Origin: G963691835 sp963691835
Lineage (GTDB): Bacteria; Pseudomonadota; Alphaproteobacteria; Thalassobaculales; Thalassobaculaceae
Direction of reading: 5' to 3'
NCBI GenBank assembly: GCA_963691835.1
Contig: OY829383.1
Location: 5,332,001-5,396,000, forward strand
Length of the DNA stretch: 64,000 bases
The number at the start of each line of letters is the position of its first letter. Within the stretch, counting starts at the first letter, position 1. The position numbers were made by a program, and so were the translations under genes. The notes beneath the pieces were generated by a model, which was not told where the DNA came from, did not search any database, and saw nothing but the letters and a program-made list of their open reading frames with translations. Below, piece by piece: positions 17,460 through 25,829 of this stretch.

Positions 17460-18239
17460 TCAGAGTTTCGGAACCACCCCGTCGACGGCGTGTCTGTAGG
17501 CATGCCAGGTCGCATGTCCGATCAGGGGGAAGATGACAATCAGGCCGACGAAGAACGTCACGATCCCAACGGCGGTCAGCATGGTGATCAGCCAACCCCA
17601 GACAAAGCAGGCGCCGGGATTGCGCAACACTGCCCGAACGCTCGCTGCCATCGCGGTCACGATGTCCACGTCCTTTACCATCAGCATCGGCACGGAGAAT
17701 GCCGAGATCGCGAAAACCACGGCGGCAATCGCGCCGCCGATGACCGAGCCGACCGCCAGCATGGCCAGTCCGTCCGCAGTGAAGAACAACAGATCAACCG
17801 ATTCCTGCAGGCCCGGATACGCGCGAAGTCCGAAGAAAAGTGCGTAGATAAGGGTCGCGGCGCGCACCCAGATCAACACCATGATCGTGAGCAAGGCGCC
17901 CATATAGGCGAGTTGTGTCGGTGACGCCGTCTTGACCAGGGCCGCCTGAAACAACGTGGGATAACCGCCCTCTTCCAGTACCCGGCTGGTCTCATAAAGT
18001 CCAACCGCAAGCATCGGCCCCACTAGCATGAAGCCGGCCGCGAGAGGGAGCAGCAGGTACATCATATCGACGGCGACGAGACCGTAGACGATCCCCGCGC
18101 TGACCGCCGCAAAGGCGAGCCCGTAGCTGATACTGATCCCCGGCGCCATCAGCAGATCCCGCCAACCCGCAGCAAGCCATCGCCACGGCGCATCCGAGGC
18201 CAGATGACCCGGGGTCTCTGAAACAGCATCACTGGACAT
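17460..18239 (-). CDS. DUF2189 integral membrane protein
   Basis: A 259-aa membrane protein with about six predicted transmembrane helices, belonging to the DUF2189 family. Typical blocks are APWRWLAAGWRDL at the N-terminus and AGFMLVGPMLAVGLYETSR. It ends in FPLIGHATWHAYRHAVDG, where the G-H-A-T-W-H-A-Y-R sequence is characteristic of the family. GGGGAGGA stands six bases before ATG 18239; a start 14 codons further upstream is rejected. The function is unknown; members often lie near cytochrome oxidase or respiratory genes in other genomes. Here it is divergent from katG and 147 bp downstream of the cysD start. Confidence 0.8.
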   Translation of the reverse strand: MSSDAVSETPGHLASDAPWRWLAAGWRDLLMAPGISISYGLAFAAVSAGIVYGLVAVDMMYLLLPLAAGFMLVGPMLAVGLYETSRVLEEGGYPTLFQAALVKTASPTQLAYMGALLTIMVLIWVRAATLIYALFFGLRAYPGLQESVDLLFFTADGLAMLAVGSVIGGAIAAVVFAISAFSVPMLMVKDVDIVTAMAASVRAVLRNPGACFVWGWLITMLTAVGIVTFFVGLIVIFPLIGHATWHAYRHAVDGVVPKL

Positions 18240-18668
18240 ACGGATTCCTCCCCCATGGCGTCTGTGCGGAAGCATCTTCACCGATGCTGCAAAGGCGTGC
18301 GTTGATCCAGATCAGTATCCCGGCTCGACCGAGTCGAGTGGCGGTTCAGAACCGCCCAGACCTTCAATGACGGCCATGGCCGCCAAGACTCTTAAGGACT
18401 AAGCAAAGGGTTTTCAGGACAAGGTCTCCCGGCCGGTCTCCCCTATTCGGGAACGAACACCAGCTCCTTCGGATCAGCGACCTTATGACAAAAATATTTC
18501 ACAACTATTTCAAGCCACTAAACGCAACCTCGTCGCAATGCCCATACGTCATCGGTTGAAATTATCGGGACAATAAGAAGCTTGTATTGGGGCCGCGCGG
18601 TGGGGACTGGTACGACCCCATCAGGCAGGGCTCCCCCGCTCCGCCCAAAGTTCGAACTGGAGGATCTG
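18240..18668. promoter_or_regulatory. 429-bp intergenic region between DUF2189 gene and katG
   Basis: No convincing gene is present. The region must carry the divergent promoters for the DUF2189 gene and katG. Visible symmetric elements are a 15-bp palindrome CTCGACCGAGTCGAG (18324-18338), two direct GGTCTCCC copies 12 bp apart (18423 and 18435), and a CAATA...TATTG dyad around an AAGCTT centre (18571-18589), about 80 bp before the katG start. The stretch 18480-18590 is AT-richer than its surroundings. I cannot match any of these to the OxyR consensus with confidence. Confidence 0.4.
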
Positions 18669-20849
18669 ATGGACGGCAATTCACCTATGTCGCAGGGCGG
18701 CTGCCCCGTGATGCATGGCGGCAACACCGCCATGGACAAGCCGGTCACCAAGTGGTGGCCGAATGCCTTGAACCTGGACATCCTGCATCAGCACGGTGCC
18801 CCCACGAACCCAATGGATGCCGACTTCAACTTCCGGGAAGCCGTTTCCAAGCTAGACTTCGCGGCAGTGAAGGCCGACGTGCATGCGCTGATGACCGAGA
18901 GTCAGGAGTGGTGGCCGGCCGACTGGGGTCACTATGGCGGCCTCATGATCCGCCTCGCGTGGCATTCCGCCGGTTCCTACCGCATCGCGGACGGCCGTGG
19001 CGGCGGTGGTGCGGGCAACATCCGCTTCGCTCCGCTGAACTCCTGGCCTGACAATGCCAGCCTCGACAAGGCCCGGCGTCTGCTGTGGCCGGTCAAGAAG
19101 AAGTATGGCAACGCGCTCTCCTGGGCCGACCTGATCCTGCTGTCCGGCACGATTGCGTATGAGTCCATGGGCCTGAAGACGTTCGGCTTCGGCTTCGGCC
19201 GCGAGGACATCTGGGCGCCCGAAACGGACGTCTATTGGGGTGCTGAGAAGGAGTGGCTTGCGCCGAGTGAAGAGCGGTATGCGAACCTCGACGATCCCTC
19301 GACCCTCGAGAACCCGCTCGCCGCGGTCCATATGGGCCTCATCTACGTCAACCCGCAGGGCGTGAACGGTCAGCCGGATCCGATGAAGACCGCCGCTCAG
19401 GTCCGTGAGACCTTTGCGCGCATGGCCATGAACGATGAGGAAACCGCAGCTCTGACCGCCGGTGGCCACACGGTCGGCAAGGCGCATGGCGGCGGCGGCG
19501 CCCACGACAGCATCGGTGCAGAGCCGGAAGGCGCGTCGATCGCGTCGCAGGGCTTCGGCTGGGAAAACCCGGGCTTCGACGGCAAGGCGTCCAGCGCCTT
19601 CACGTCCGGCCTCGAAGGTGCCTGGACCAGCGATCCGACGAAGTTCGACATGGGCTACTTCGATCTCCTGTTCGGCTATGAGTGGGAGCTCAAGAAGTCT
19701 CCGGCCGGTGCCTGGCAGTGGGAGCCGGTGGACATCAAGGAAGAGGACAAGCCGGTTGACGCCAGCGATTCCTCGGTCCGCCGCAACCCGATGATGACCG
19801 ACGCCGACATGGCGATGAAGGTTGACCCGACCTACAACGAGATCTGTCAGAAGTTCATGGCCGATCCGGAGTACTTCAAGGACACCTTCGCCCGCGCGTG
19901 GTTCAAGCTCACCCACCGTGACATGGGGCCGAAGGCCAACTACTTCGGCCCGGACGTTCCGGCGGAGGACCTGATCTGGCAGGATCCGATCCCGGCCGGG
20001 GCCACCGGCTACGACGCTGCGGCAGTAAAGGCGAAGATCGCCGCCAGCGGTCTGTCGTCCGCCGAGCTGATTGCCACGGCTTGGGACAGCGCCCGGACCT
20101 TCCGGGGCTCCGACATGCGGGGTGGCGCCAACGGTGCCCGTATCCGTCTTGCCCCCCAGAAGGACTGGGAAGGCAACGAGCCGGCGCGGCTGTCGAAGGT
20201 TCTTGCGGTGCTTGAGCCGATCGCGGCTGAAGCCGGTGCGTCAGTTGCCGACGTCATCGTTCTGGGCGGCAATGTCGGCGTGGAGCAGGCCATCAAGGCG
20301 GCCGGTTTCTCGGCGGAAGTGCCGTTCTCGGCGGGCCGGGGCGACGCGACGGACGCGACGACGGACGCCTCGTCCTTCGACGTGCTCGAGCCGCTGACCG
20401 ACGGCTTCCGCAACTACGAGAAGACCCAGTATGCGGTCAGCCCCGAGGAAATGATGCTCGACCGGGCTCAGCTCCTCGGCCTCACGGCGCAGGAGATGAC
20501 TGTCCTCGTCGGCGGCATGCGGGTGCTCGGCACGAACTTCGGTGGCAGCCAGCACGGTGTCTTCACCGACCGGGTCGGCGCGCTGACCACGGACTTCTTC
20601 GTGAACCTGACCGACATGGCCTACAGCTGGCACCCGGTCGACGGTGGCGCGTATGAGATCCGTGACCGCAAGACTGGCTCAGTCAAGTGGACCGCGACCA
20701 GCGCTGACCTGGTGTTCGGCTCGAACTCCGTCCTCCGGGCTTATGCCGAGGTCTATGCCCAAGACGATAACCACGAGAAGTTCGTCCGCGACTTCGTGGC
20801 CGCCTGGGCCAAGGTGATGGATGCGGATCGTTTCGATCTCGCCGCCTAA
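18669..20849 (+). CDS. katG: Catalase-peroxidase
   Basis: Bifunctional heme catalase-peroxidase of 726 aa, normal for KatG, protecting against hydrogen peroxide. The distal Arg-Trp-His triad is in RLAWHSAGSYR. The tyrosine and methionine that crosslink to that Trp are in IYVNPQG and FARMAMNDEE. The proximal heme-ligand His is in TAGGHTVGKAHG. The C-terminal heme-less repeat domain is complete. GGAGG lies about five bases before ATG 18669; an upstream TTG at 18582 is not needed. A strong terminator follows 12 bp after the stop, so katG is monocistronic. Codon use is strongly biased to C/G-ending codons, as expected for a highly expressed gene. Confidence 0.98.
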   Translation: MDGNSPMSQGGCPVMHGGNTAMDKPVTKWWPNALNLDILHQHGAPTNPMDADFNFREAVSKLDFAAVKADVHALMTESQEWWPADWGHYGGLMIRLAWHSAGSYRIADGRGGGGAGNIRFAPLNSWPDNASLDKARRLLWPVKKKYGNALSWADLILLSGTIAYESMGLKTFGFGFGREDIWAPETDVYWGAEKEWLAPSEERYANLDDPSTLENPLAAVHMGLIYVNPQGVNGQPDPMKTAAQVRETFARMAMNDEETAALTAGGHTVGKAHGGGGAHDSIGAEPEGASIASQGFGWENPGFDGKASSAFTSGLEGAWTSDPTKFDMGYFDLLFGYEWELKKSPAGAWQWEPVDIKEEDKPVDASDSSVRRNPMMTDADMAMKVDPTYNEICQKFMADPEYFKDTFARAWFKLTHRDMGPKANYFGPDVPAEDLIWQDPIPAGATGYDAAAVKAKIAASGLSSAELIATAWDSARTFRGSDMRGGANGARIRLAPQKDWEGNEPARLSKVLAVLEPIAAEAGASVADVIVLGGNVGVEQAIKAAGFSAEVPFSAGRGDATDATTDASSFDVLEPLTDGFRNYEKTQYAVSPEEMMLDRAQLLGLTAQEMTVLVGGMRVLGTNFGGSQHGVFTDRVGALTTDFFVNLTDMAYSWHPVDGGAYEIRDRKTGSVKWTATSADLVFGSNSVLRAYAEVYAQDDNHEKFVRDFVAAWAKVMDADRFDLAA

Positions 20850-20861
20850 TCAAGACAGTGC

Positions 20862-20895
20862 ACCCGGGCGGCCTGGCTGCCCGGGTTTTTTCTTT
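20862..20895 (+). terminator. Rho-independent terminator of katG
   Basis: Perfect 8-bp stem ACCCGGGC (20862-20869) and GCCCGGGT (20879-20886) with a 9-base loop, followed by a T-rich run (TTTTTTCTTTT). It starts 12 bp after the katG stop. Confidence 0.92.
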
Positions 20896-20987
20896 TGCCG
20901 ATGAACAGCGTCCGATATCTACTATGAATAGACTGCCGCGATCTGGCAGAACCACCCAACAGACCGAAACGGACTGGGGTAGAGCGC

Positions 20988-22184
20988 TTGCGCTGGAGAA
21001 AAATCGCCGGACACGGGCTCAACGGATCGTGGCAGAGCGGCTTAGTTCGTGCCGTCCGCCCAATGGTTTCGGATGGCTCATTTCTCTTGGCTGGAACCTA
21101 CGGCGAAGAGCCCGGATCGGCCGCGGTTTGGCTGTTTGACGGTCATGAATGGCGGACGATCTATACCGCGTCCGATCACCAACATTCATTCAACCGTTTA
21201 AACGCGTTTTTGCTGATGGGCCGACGCCTCATCGCCGGTGTCGGATTGTGGACCCAACGCGGATCAGCCGCCCTTCTTGTCATCGATGATTATGATTCCG
21301 ATGCACCTCGTGTGAGCCTGCGCAGTGTTCCGGACAACGAGGCTGAGGCGGTCGATAGCCTTGTTTGGCACAATGACCGTCTATACGTCGGACTGGGCGG
21401 AAACGAACATCATCCGCCCTATGCCCTCCTCTCCCTAGCGAATGGAAACTGGCGGACCGAGACGGTAAGCCGTGGACTTGCCGGGATATACTGCATGATG
21501 TCGTCGGGCGACGCGCTCTACTTGGCCGGCTATCGACGGACGGATCGCTGCGCACTATTCCGCATTAGGAGCGATCGGGAGGAATGCCTCGCGACGTTCT
21601 CGATTCACCCTGACTATCGCTACGGTGATCCGAAAAGTACGGTCCGGCCTAAGACCATAATTGAGTCGCTCACGCATCACGACGGATGCGTCTACGCAAC
21701 CCTCAGCCATCATCTTGGCATCGCACCTTTCGAAACCGATTGTCTCGACTCGTCATTGGGTGCCGGTTCGGTTTGGAGGCTGACGCGGGAGGGAAAATGG
21801 GAACGGGTCCTCGACCCAAAGGAAGAGCGGATTCTGCATCATTCAACGAATTTCAACAGCGCGATCTCATTTGATGGAGACTTTCTATTTAGCTCCGGGA
21901 AGTGCTTCCAGCTCTCCCCAGATCTGGCGCCTGTTCGGGTATGGCGCGTTGTCGGAAACCAAGCATCGCCGCTTGCCGGTGGCGGCATAAATGGCTCTTG
22001 GCTGGATGAAAACCTTCGTCAGGCAAACGCCCGCGGGGCTGTCTGGATATATTCGATGGCCGAGCACGCAGGCGCCCTTACCGTATCATTGGCCTTTGGA
22101 AATGGAGGTGGTCAGGCGGAGATCTGGACACGAGCCGCCCGCCCGGAAGATGCTATGAACATCCCCAGCGAACAGGGCACCTGA
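20988..22184 (+). CDS. Predicted beta-propeller-like protein of unknown function
   Basis: A 398-aa protein I do not recognise by family. It contains about six to seven repeated units of 45-60 residues, each with a hydrophobic strand, a GDxLYVxG-like turn and a strand ending in an aromatic, for example HNDRLYVGLGG, SGDALYLAGYR, HDGCVYATLSH and FDGDFLFSSGK. The N-terminal GLNGSW and a C-terminal GINGSW resemble each other, as expected if the first and last strands close one ring. No signal peptide is evident. The start is TTG 20988 with a GGGG-rich site upstream. Codon use is less biased than in katG. It precedes two tandem glycosyltransferase-like genes by 41 bp and may work with them. Function is not assigned. 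Confidence 0.65.
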   Translation: MRWRKIAGHGLNGSWQSGLVRAVRPMVSDGSFLLAGTYGEEPGSAAVWLFDGHEWRTIYTASDHQHSFNRLNAFLLMGRRLIAGVGLWTQRGSAALLVIDDYDSDAPRVSLRSVPDNEAEAVDSLVWHNDRLYVGLGGNEHHPPYALLSLANGNWRTETVSRGLAGIYCMMSSGDALYLAGYRRTDRCALFRIRSDREECLATFSIHPDYRYGDPKSTVRPKTIIESLTHHDGCVYATLSHHLGIAPFETDCLDSSLGAGSVWRLTREGKWERVLDPKEERILHHSTNFNSAISFDGDFLFSSGKCFQLSPDLAPVRVWRVVGNQASPLAGGGINGSWLDENLRQANARGAVWIYSMAEHAGALTVSLAFGNGGGQAEIWTRAARPEDAMNIPSEQGT

Positions 22185-22225
22185 TGACACTAAGCCGCTT
22201 TGGCCATCCCCCCGGACCACCGTAA

Positions 22226-23230
22226 GTGACGGACTCATCACCCAGAACCAAAATTTCGAGGACGTCGGCGGAACCGCGCCAACCGTCGCCCGAAAGACGC
22301 CGGTCACGGGTGGAAACAGCGACATCCCGGATCGGAGCGGGAGCGGAAAGGCCGTTCAAGATTTATTGCTGCTTCGCTGATGACCTTGCTTTCAACATCC
22401 AGACAGCCTCCGTCGCCGCGAGCGTCGCCGCACAGTTCAGCTTTTCCAGAACGACGTTCGAAGTGCCGACGCTTTCGGGGGATGTGAAGCAACTGCTGAA
22501 CATGTTTCCGTTCGACTTTGCCGTACACAATGCGCCGTCCCCTGATAAAGCTGCCCAGATTCGGCATTTCTGGCCCGCGCCTGGTCACAGCAAAACCGAT
22601 CGCTACGATGCATCACATGCCATGTGGCAGGACTTTCTTCTGTCACCTTCGATGGTTGCTGAAACCCAGGACGGTGGCCGGGACACTTATCCGCTGAGGG
22701 TGCCCGCGGATGTGATTGCTAACCTGGACAGCAGCCTTTCAGACACGCCCATCTTGTCTTCGAACTGGTATTTTCTGTTCGATTCCAGCGCCGCCCAGAT
22801 CACCGGAGAAGGTCCGGAAGGGCTTCAAACGTCGATGCTGACTGCGCGAGACCATGTGATTCACGATCTTGGCGGACAAGTCATTCGCCTCCGATCGAAA
22901 GATCAATCGCCGTGGAAGGCAGTCCCTGGCTATGCCGAGTTTTTAACGTCCAACTGTCCGCTGACGGTCCAAGCCTATCTGGCGATGCGGGCTCGCGCAG
23001 TTTGGAGTGCCAATCCCGTCACGAGCGCCTTGGCAGCCAGCCTTCGGGTGCCTCGGTTGGAACGAGGCTTGAGCCCTGACATGGGGAACGGCAGAGCGAC
23101 CCCTGAAAGCGATTTGATGAATGCCGCGCTACTCGAGGTCTTCGCGGCCACCACAGACTGTCCCAGGTGGCGTCCGGCGTGGGATACGCCAAGGCCGATC
23201 CGCAACGCCATGTCCTGGCCGCTCGTATGA
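22226..23230 (+). CDS. Divergent TIGR04372-like putative glycosyltransferase, probably lacking the active motif
   Basis: A 334-aa protein homologous by eye to its downstream neighbour. Shared landmarks are the early VAASVAAQF-(x)-TTF segment and FPF (neighbour: KVAAAIASEF, TTLF, FPF), then HVIHDLGGQVIRLR (neighbour: FIIDELGGQVVRMG). The position of the neighbour's IGSGSG loop reads SANPVT, so the glycine-rich donor-binding loop seems lost. The first 45 residues are Arg/Ser-rich and low in complexity, so the true start may be later than GTG 22226. It could be an inactive partner subunit or a decaying copy. It lies between the propeller-like gene and the intact paralogue, all on one strand. Confidence 0.6.
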   Translation: MTDSSPRTKISRTSAEPRQPSPERRRSRVETATSRIGAGAERPFKIYCCFADDLAFNIQTASVAASVAAQFSFSRTTFEVPTLSGDVKQLLNMFPFDFAVHNAPSPDKAAQIRHFWPAPGHSKTDRYDASHAMWQDFLLSPSMVAETQDGGRDTYPLRVPADVIANLDSSLSDTPILSSNWYFLFDSSAAQITGEGPEGLQTSMLTARDHVIHDLGGQVIRLRSKDQSPWKAVPGYAEFLTSNCPLTVQAYLAMRARAVWSANPVTSALAASLRVPRLERGLSPDMGNGRATPESDLMNAALLEVFAATTDCPRWRPAWDTPRPIRNAMSWPLV

Positions 23231-24383
23231 GGCCCCCTGCACGCCCAGCACCGAAACAGGCAGACGCACGATTACGTCGGGTAGCGGCTTCTCGGAGAGT
23301 GGATCGACCGCAGCAATCAACACGGCGGGCCACAAACATCTTCTTCTAATCGCGCCGCTCTTCACATCCTCGTTCGGCGATTCCCTGACCGGCGTGAAGG
23401 TGGCCGCCGCAATCGCCAGTGAGTTCGATCGGTCCACCACGCTCTTTCTGGCAGTCAGCACACGGCCATACACAGAAGACATCATCCGCCTCTTCCCATT
23501 CCATCATGAGACCGACTGGATCAGGACAAGCACACAGTTTCCAAGGATCATCGATTTTGACCTCACCCGTTACACTCGGCGTTTCTCTTCAGATTGCGAG
23601 TTCATCATTCCCCCGCTGATGTTGGGGCCTGTCGCAATAAGAGGCCTTCCGGACTGCGCTCTGGAAGTGCCTCAGGACTGGGCTCCACCTCTTCATGAGC
23701 AGCTCTTGCAGACGGGCTTGGATCCTGATCGCTGGTTTTGCTGCGTGCACTATCGCGAGACGAATTACGCCTACAAGCAAATGTCTAATTTTCGGGATGT
23801 CGACCCCGACAGCTACGAAGCCTTGAAAGACTTCATCATTGATGAACTTGGCGGCCAGGTTGTCCGCATGGGTCATCCGGAAATGGCCAAGTGGACAAAC
23901 AGACCGGGATTTGTGGACCTGTCCCGGTATCCGGAGTCCTGGCGACTTCAGTTTTACGCGATGTCCAGGGCGCGGTTCTTCATCGGTTCAGGATCTGGCG
24001 CAACGGGGATGTCGACCGGGCTCAACATTCCTTCTGCGCACACAGATATCGGGGATTACTACACCGGCAGACCGGGGGATCTGGTCCTTACTCATGAAAT
24101 CATCCACCCGAATGGGGACAGACTGATGCAGGAGAGTCTTCTGAAAGCCGGTCTGTTCTCGAACGTGGAGGTCGAGACTCTCATCGAGGAGGGGCAAGCT
24201 TTCGGGGTGCGCAAAAACAGCACAGCGGAACTGTTTGCCGCGGCCCGGCAGATCTACGACCGCACAGCGGACATCGATGCTTGGCGAACGGCCCCTCGAG
24301 CCATCAAAACCGGGCGCAATAGGCTCAGCTGGCCTCCCGCCGAAGATCGGGGTGTCGATTTCGTTGATCTCAGCAGCATTTAG
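23121..24383 (+). CDS. TIGR04372-family putative glycosyltransferase
   Basis: A 420-aa frame resembling the TIGR04372 family of putative glycosyltransferases. It has WFCCVHYRETNY, an LGGQVVRMG strand, ARFFIGSGSGATG (family: FIGTxSG) and a conserved late segment around IPSAHTDIGDYY. The family is often found in surface-polysaccharide loci. The beginning is uncertain. The frame starts at ATG 23121, overlapping the previous gene by 110 bp, and residues 1-70 do not look like part of the fold. Homology begins at about HKHLLLIAPLF, yet there is no ATG, GTG or TTG between 23121 and about 23394 in this frame. Either the long overlap is real, or a frameshift or lesion hides the start. Confidence 0.7.
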   Translation: MPRYSRSSRPPQTVPGGVRRGIRQGRSATPCPGRSYEAPCTPSTETGRRTITSGSGFSESGSTAAINTAGHKHLLLIAPLFTSSFGDSLTGVKVAAAIASEFDRSTTLFLAVSTRPYTEDIIRLFPFHHETDWIRTSTQFPRIIDFDLTRYTRRFSSDCEFIIPPLMLGPVAIRGLPDCALEVPQDWAPPLHEQLLQTGLDPDRWFCCVHYRETNYAYKQMSNFRDVDPDSYEALKDFIIDELGGQVVRMGHPEMAKWTNRPGFVDLSRYPESWRLQFYAMSRARFFIGSGSGATGMSTGLNIPSAHTDIGDYYTGRPGDLVLTHEIIHPNGDRLMQESLLKAGLFSNVEVETLIEEGQAFGVRKNSTAELFAAARQIYDRTADIDAWRTAPRAIKTGRNRLSWPPAEDRGVDFVDLSSI

Positions 24384-24388
24384 CGGGC

Positions 24389-24412
24389 GGGCATCGTTGT
24401 TGAGAGATGCCC
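24389..24412. terminator. Candidate bidirectional terminator hairpin between convergent genes
   Basis: Perfect 7-bp inverted repeat GGGCATC (24389-24395) and GATGCCC (24406-24412) with a 10-base loop. It is placed between the stops of the putative glycosyltransferase and the convergent histidine kinase. There is no clear T-run on either side, so it may not be a classical intrinsic terminator. Confidence 0.4.
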
Positions 24413-24435
24413 CAGGTCCATCGTGTCCCCCGAAG

Positions 24436-25818
24436 TCAGGCTCGCTCGCCATCGGCAATCGGTATCGAAAGGGTCAGACTTGCCCCTTTCGATACCCGAT
24501 TGATCCGGAGAGTGCCGCCGTGCCGGTCCGCGACGGATACGGCGATGGCGAGACCGAGGCCGCTGCCGTCGGCGGAGCTGATCTGACTGAACCGGCTGAA
24601 TGCCCTCTCCTCATCCTCGGGCGAGAGGCCCACGCCATCGTCTGACACGGTAACCGACGCATGTCGGTCATGGCACACAACCTCAACGGAGATCTTGGAC
24701 AACGTCGGTCCTGAGTGTTTTCGGGCATTATCGAGCAGATTCTTTATGGCTTCGGCGATAAAGACACGGTCCGCCATCACCACAAGTGACTGACCGGCAT
24801 CGACCAGCTCAAAATCGGTCCCGTCCACGAGGCAGACACCAGCGAAGTCACCACAGAGTTCGCTCACAAGCTTGGAGAGGTCGAAAGGCTCAACCCGGCT
24901 TAGCAATTCGCTATGGCGCAGCCGGTCAAGCGACAGCAACTGCTCCGCGACTCGGGCGGTCGACCTGGCCGCCTTGATCAGCTCAGCGATGCGGCGCTCC
25001 CGTTCGGTGTCGTCCTTCGCATCCCTCACAGCCTCCGCCATGGACTGGACCGCCGCAGAGGGATTTCTCAATTGGTGGGAAGCATCGGAAATGAAGGCCT
25101 GATGGGCGGCGATGCTCGACTCGACCTGCCCGAAGAGTCTGTTGAGCGTCGACACGATCCCCATCAACTCCGTGGGGATTGGGCGCCGAATGGCGCTGAG
25201 ATCGTCGGCCGAGCGGATTGAGATCGCATCCTGAAGATCCGTCACCGGGCGCAGGCCGAAACGAACGCCGAACCAGACGACCAACGCCAGGGTGAAAAGC
25301 AGGGCCATCATCAGAAGACCCGTCCGCACCCCAAGCTGCCGCGCAAAGCTGTCCCGGTCCTCCATCCGCTGCCAGACCGTGATTGTGGCATCACCGGTGG
25401 TGTCGTCGATTGACGTCTGTTCAATCAGCCTGAGCACCCGGACGGTCTGACCGTGATACACAGCCTTGGAGTACAGGGGTTGCGGCGCGTCCGGGGCGTC
25501 ATCGATCTTCGCGACGGGAGGTGTCGCGTAGCCGGTCACGTAGATCCCGTTTGGGCCGGTCACATGATAAAAAACCTCGCCACCGGCCGCGTCGGTGATG
25601 AGATCCCGGGTCGAGGGTAGAAGCGCGTCGCCTTCGGAGACGATTACGTCTCTCGAAATCGCAAGTGCTGCGGCCAGAAGGGATCTGTCGAACAGCGCCT
25701 CGGCGGTATCCTGGGCAACGGTGAACCGCCAGTACCCCAGCAGAACGGCCATCATCACCAGCGGGGTGAGGATCGTCACCAAGAGGCGCGTTCGAAGCGA
25801 GGACCGTTCCCGTGCCAA
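24436..25818 (-). CDS. tctE: Sensor histidine kinase, TctE-like
   Basis: Membrane sensor kinase of 460 aa. Two transmembrane helices (about residues 10-30 and 166-186) flank a periplasmic sensor of the TctE/2CSK type. The dimerisation domain carries SDASHQLRNPSAAV with the phospho-acceptor His248. The ATPase domain has NLLDNARKH (N box), DDGVGL and GSGLGLAI (G boxes). It starts at a TTG 11 bp after the regulator's stop, with AGAGG eight bases upstream. It is the second gene of a two-gene operon divergent from a tctC-like transporter operon. TctDE systems control tricarboxylate transport, so it probably senses the acid imported by that operon. The gene symbol rests on family and context. Confidence 0.9.
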   Translation of the reverse strand: MARERSSLRTRLLVTILTPLVMMAVLLGYWRFTVAQDTAEALFDRSLLAAALAISRDVIVSEGDALLPSTRDLITDAAGGEVFYHVTGPNGIYVTGYATPPVAKIDDAPDAPQPLYSKAVYHGQTVRVLRLIEQTSIDDTTGDATITVWQRMEDRDSFARQLGVRTGLLMMALLFTLALVVWFGVRFGLRPVTDLQDAISIRSADDLSAIRRPIPTELMGIVSTLNRLFGQVESSIAAHQAFISDASHQLRNPSAAVQSMAEAVRDAKDDTERERRIAELIKAARSTARVAEQLLSLDRLRHSELLSRVEPFDLSKLVSELCGDFAGVCLVDGTDFELVDAGQSLVVMADRVFIAEAIKNLLDNARKHSGPTLSKISVEVVCHDRHASVTVSDDGVGLSPEDEERAFSRFSQISSADGSGLGLAIAVSVADRHGGTLRINRVSKGASLTLSIPIADGERA

Positions 25819-25829
25819 TGCGTCGGCCT

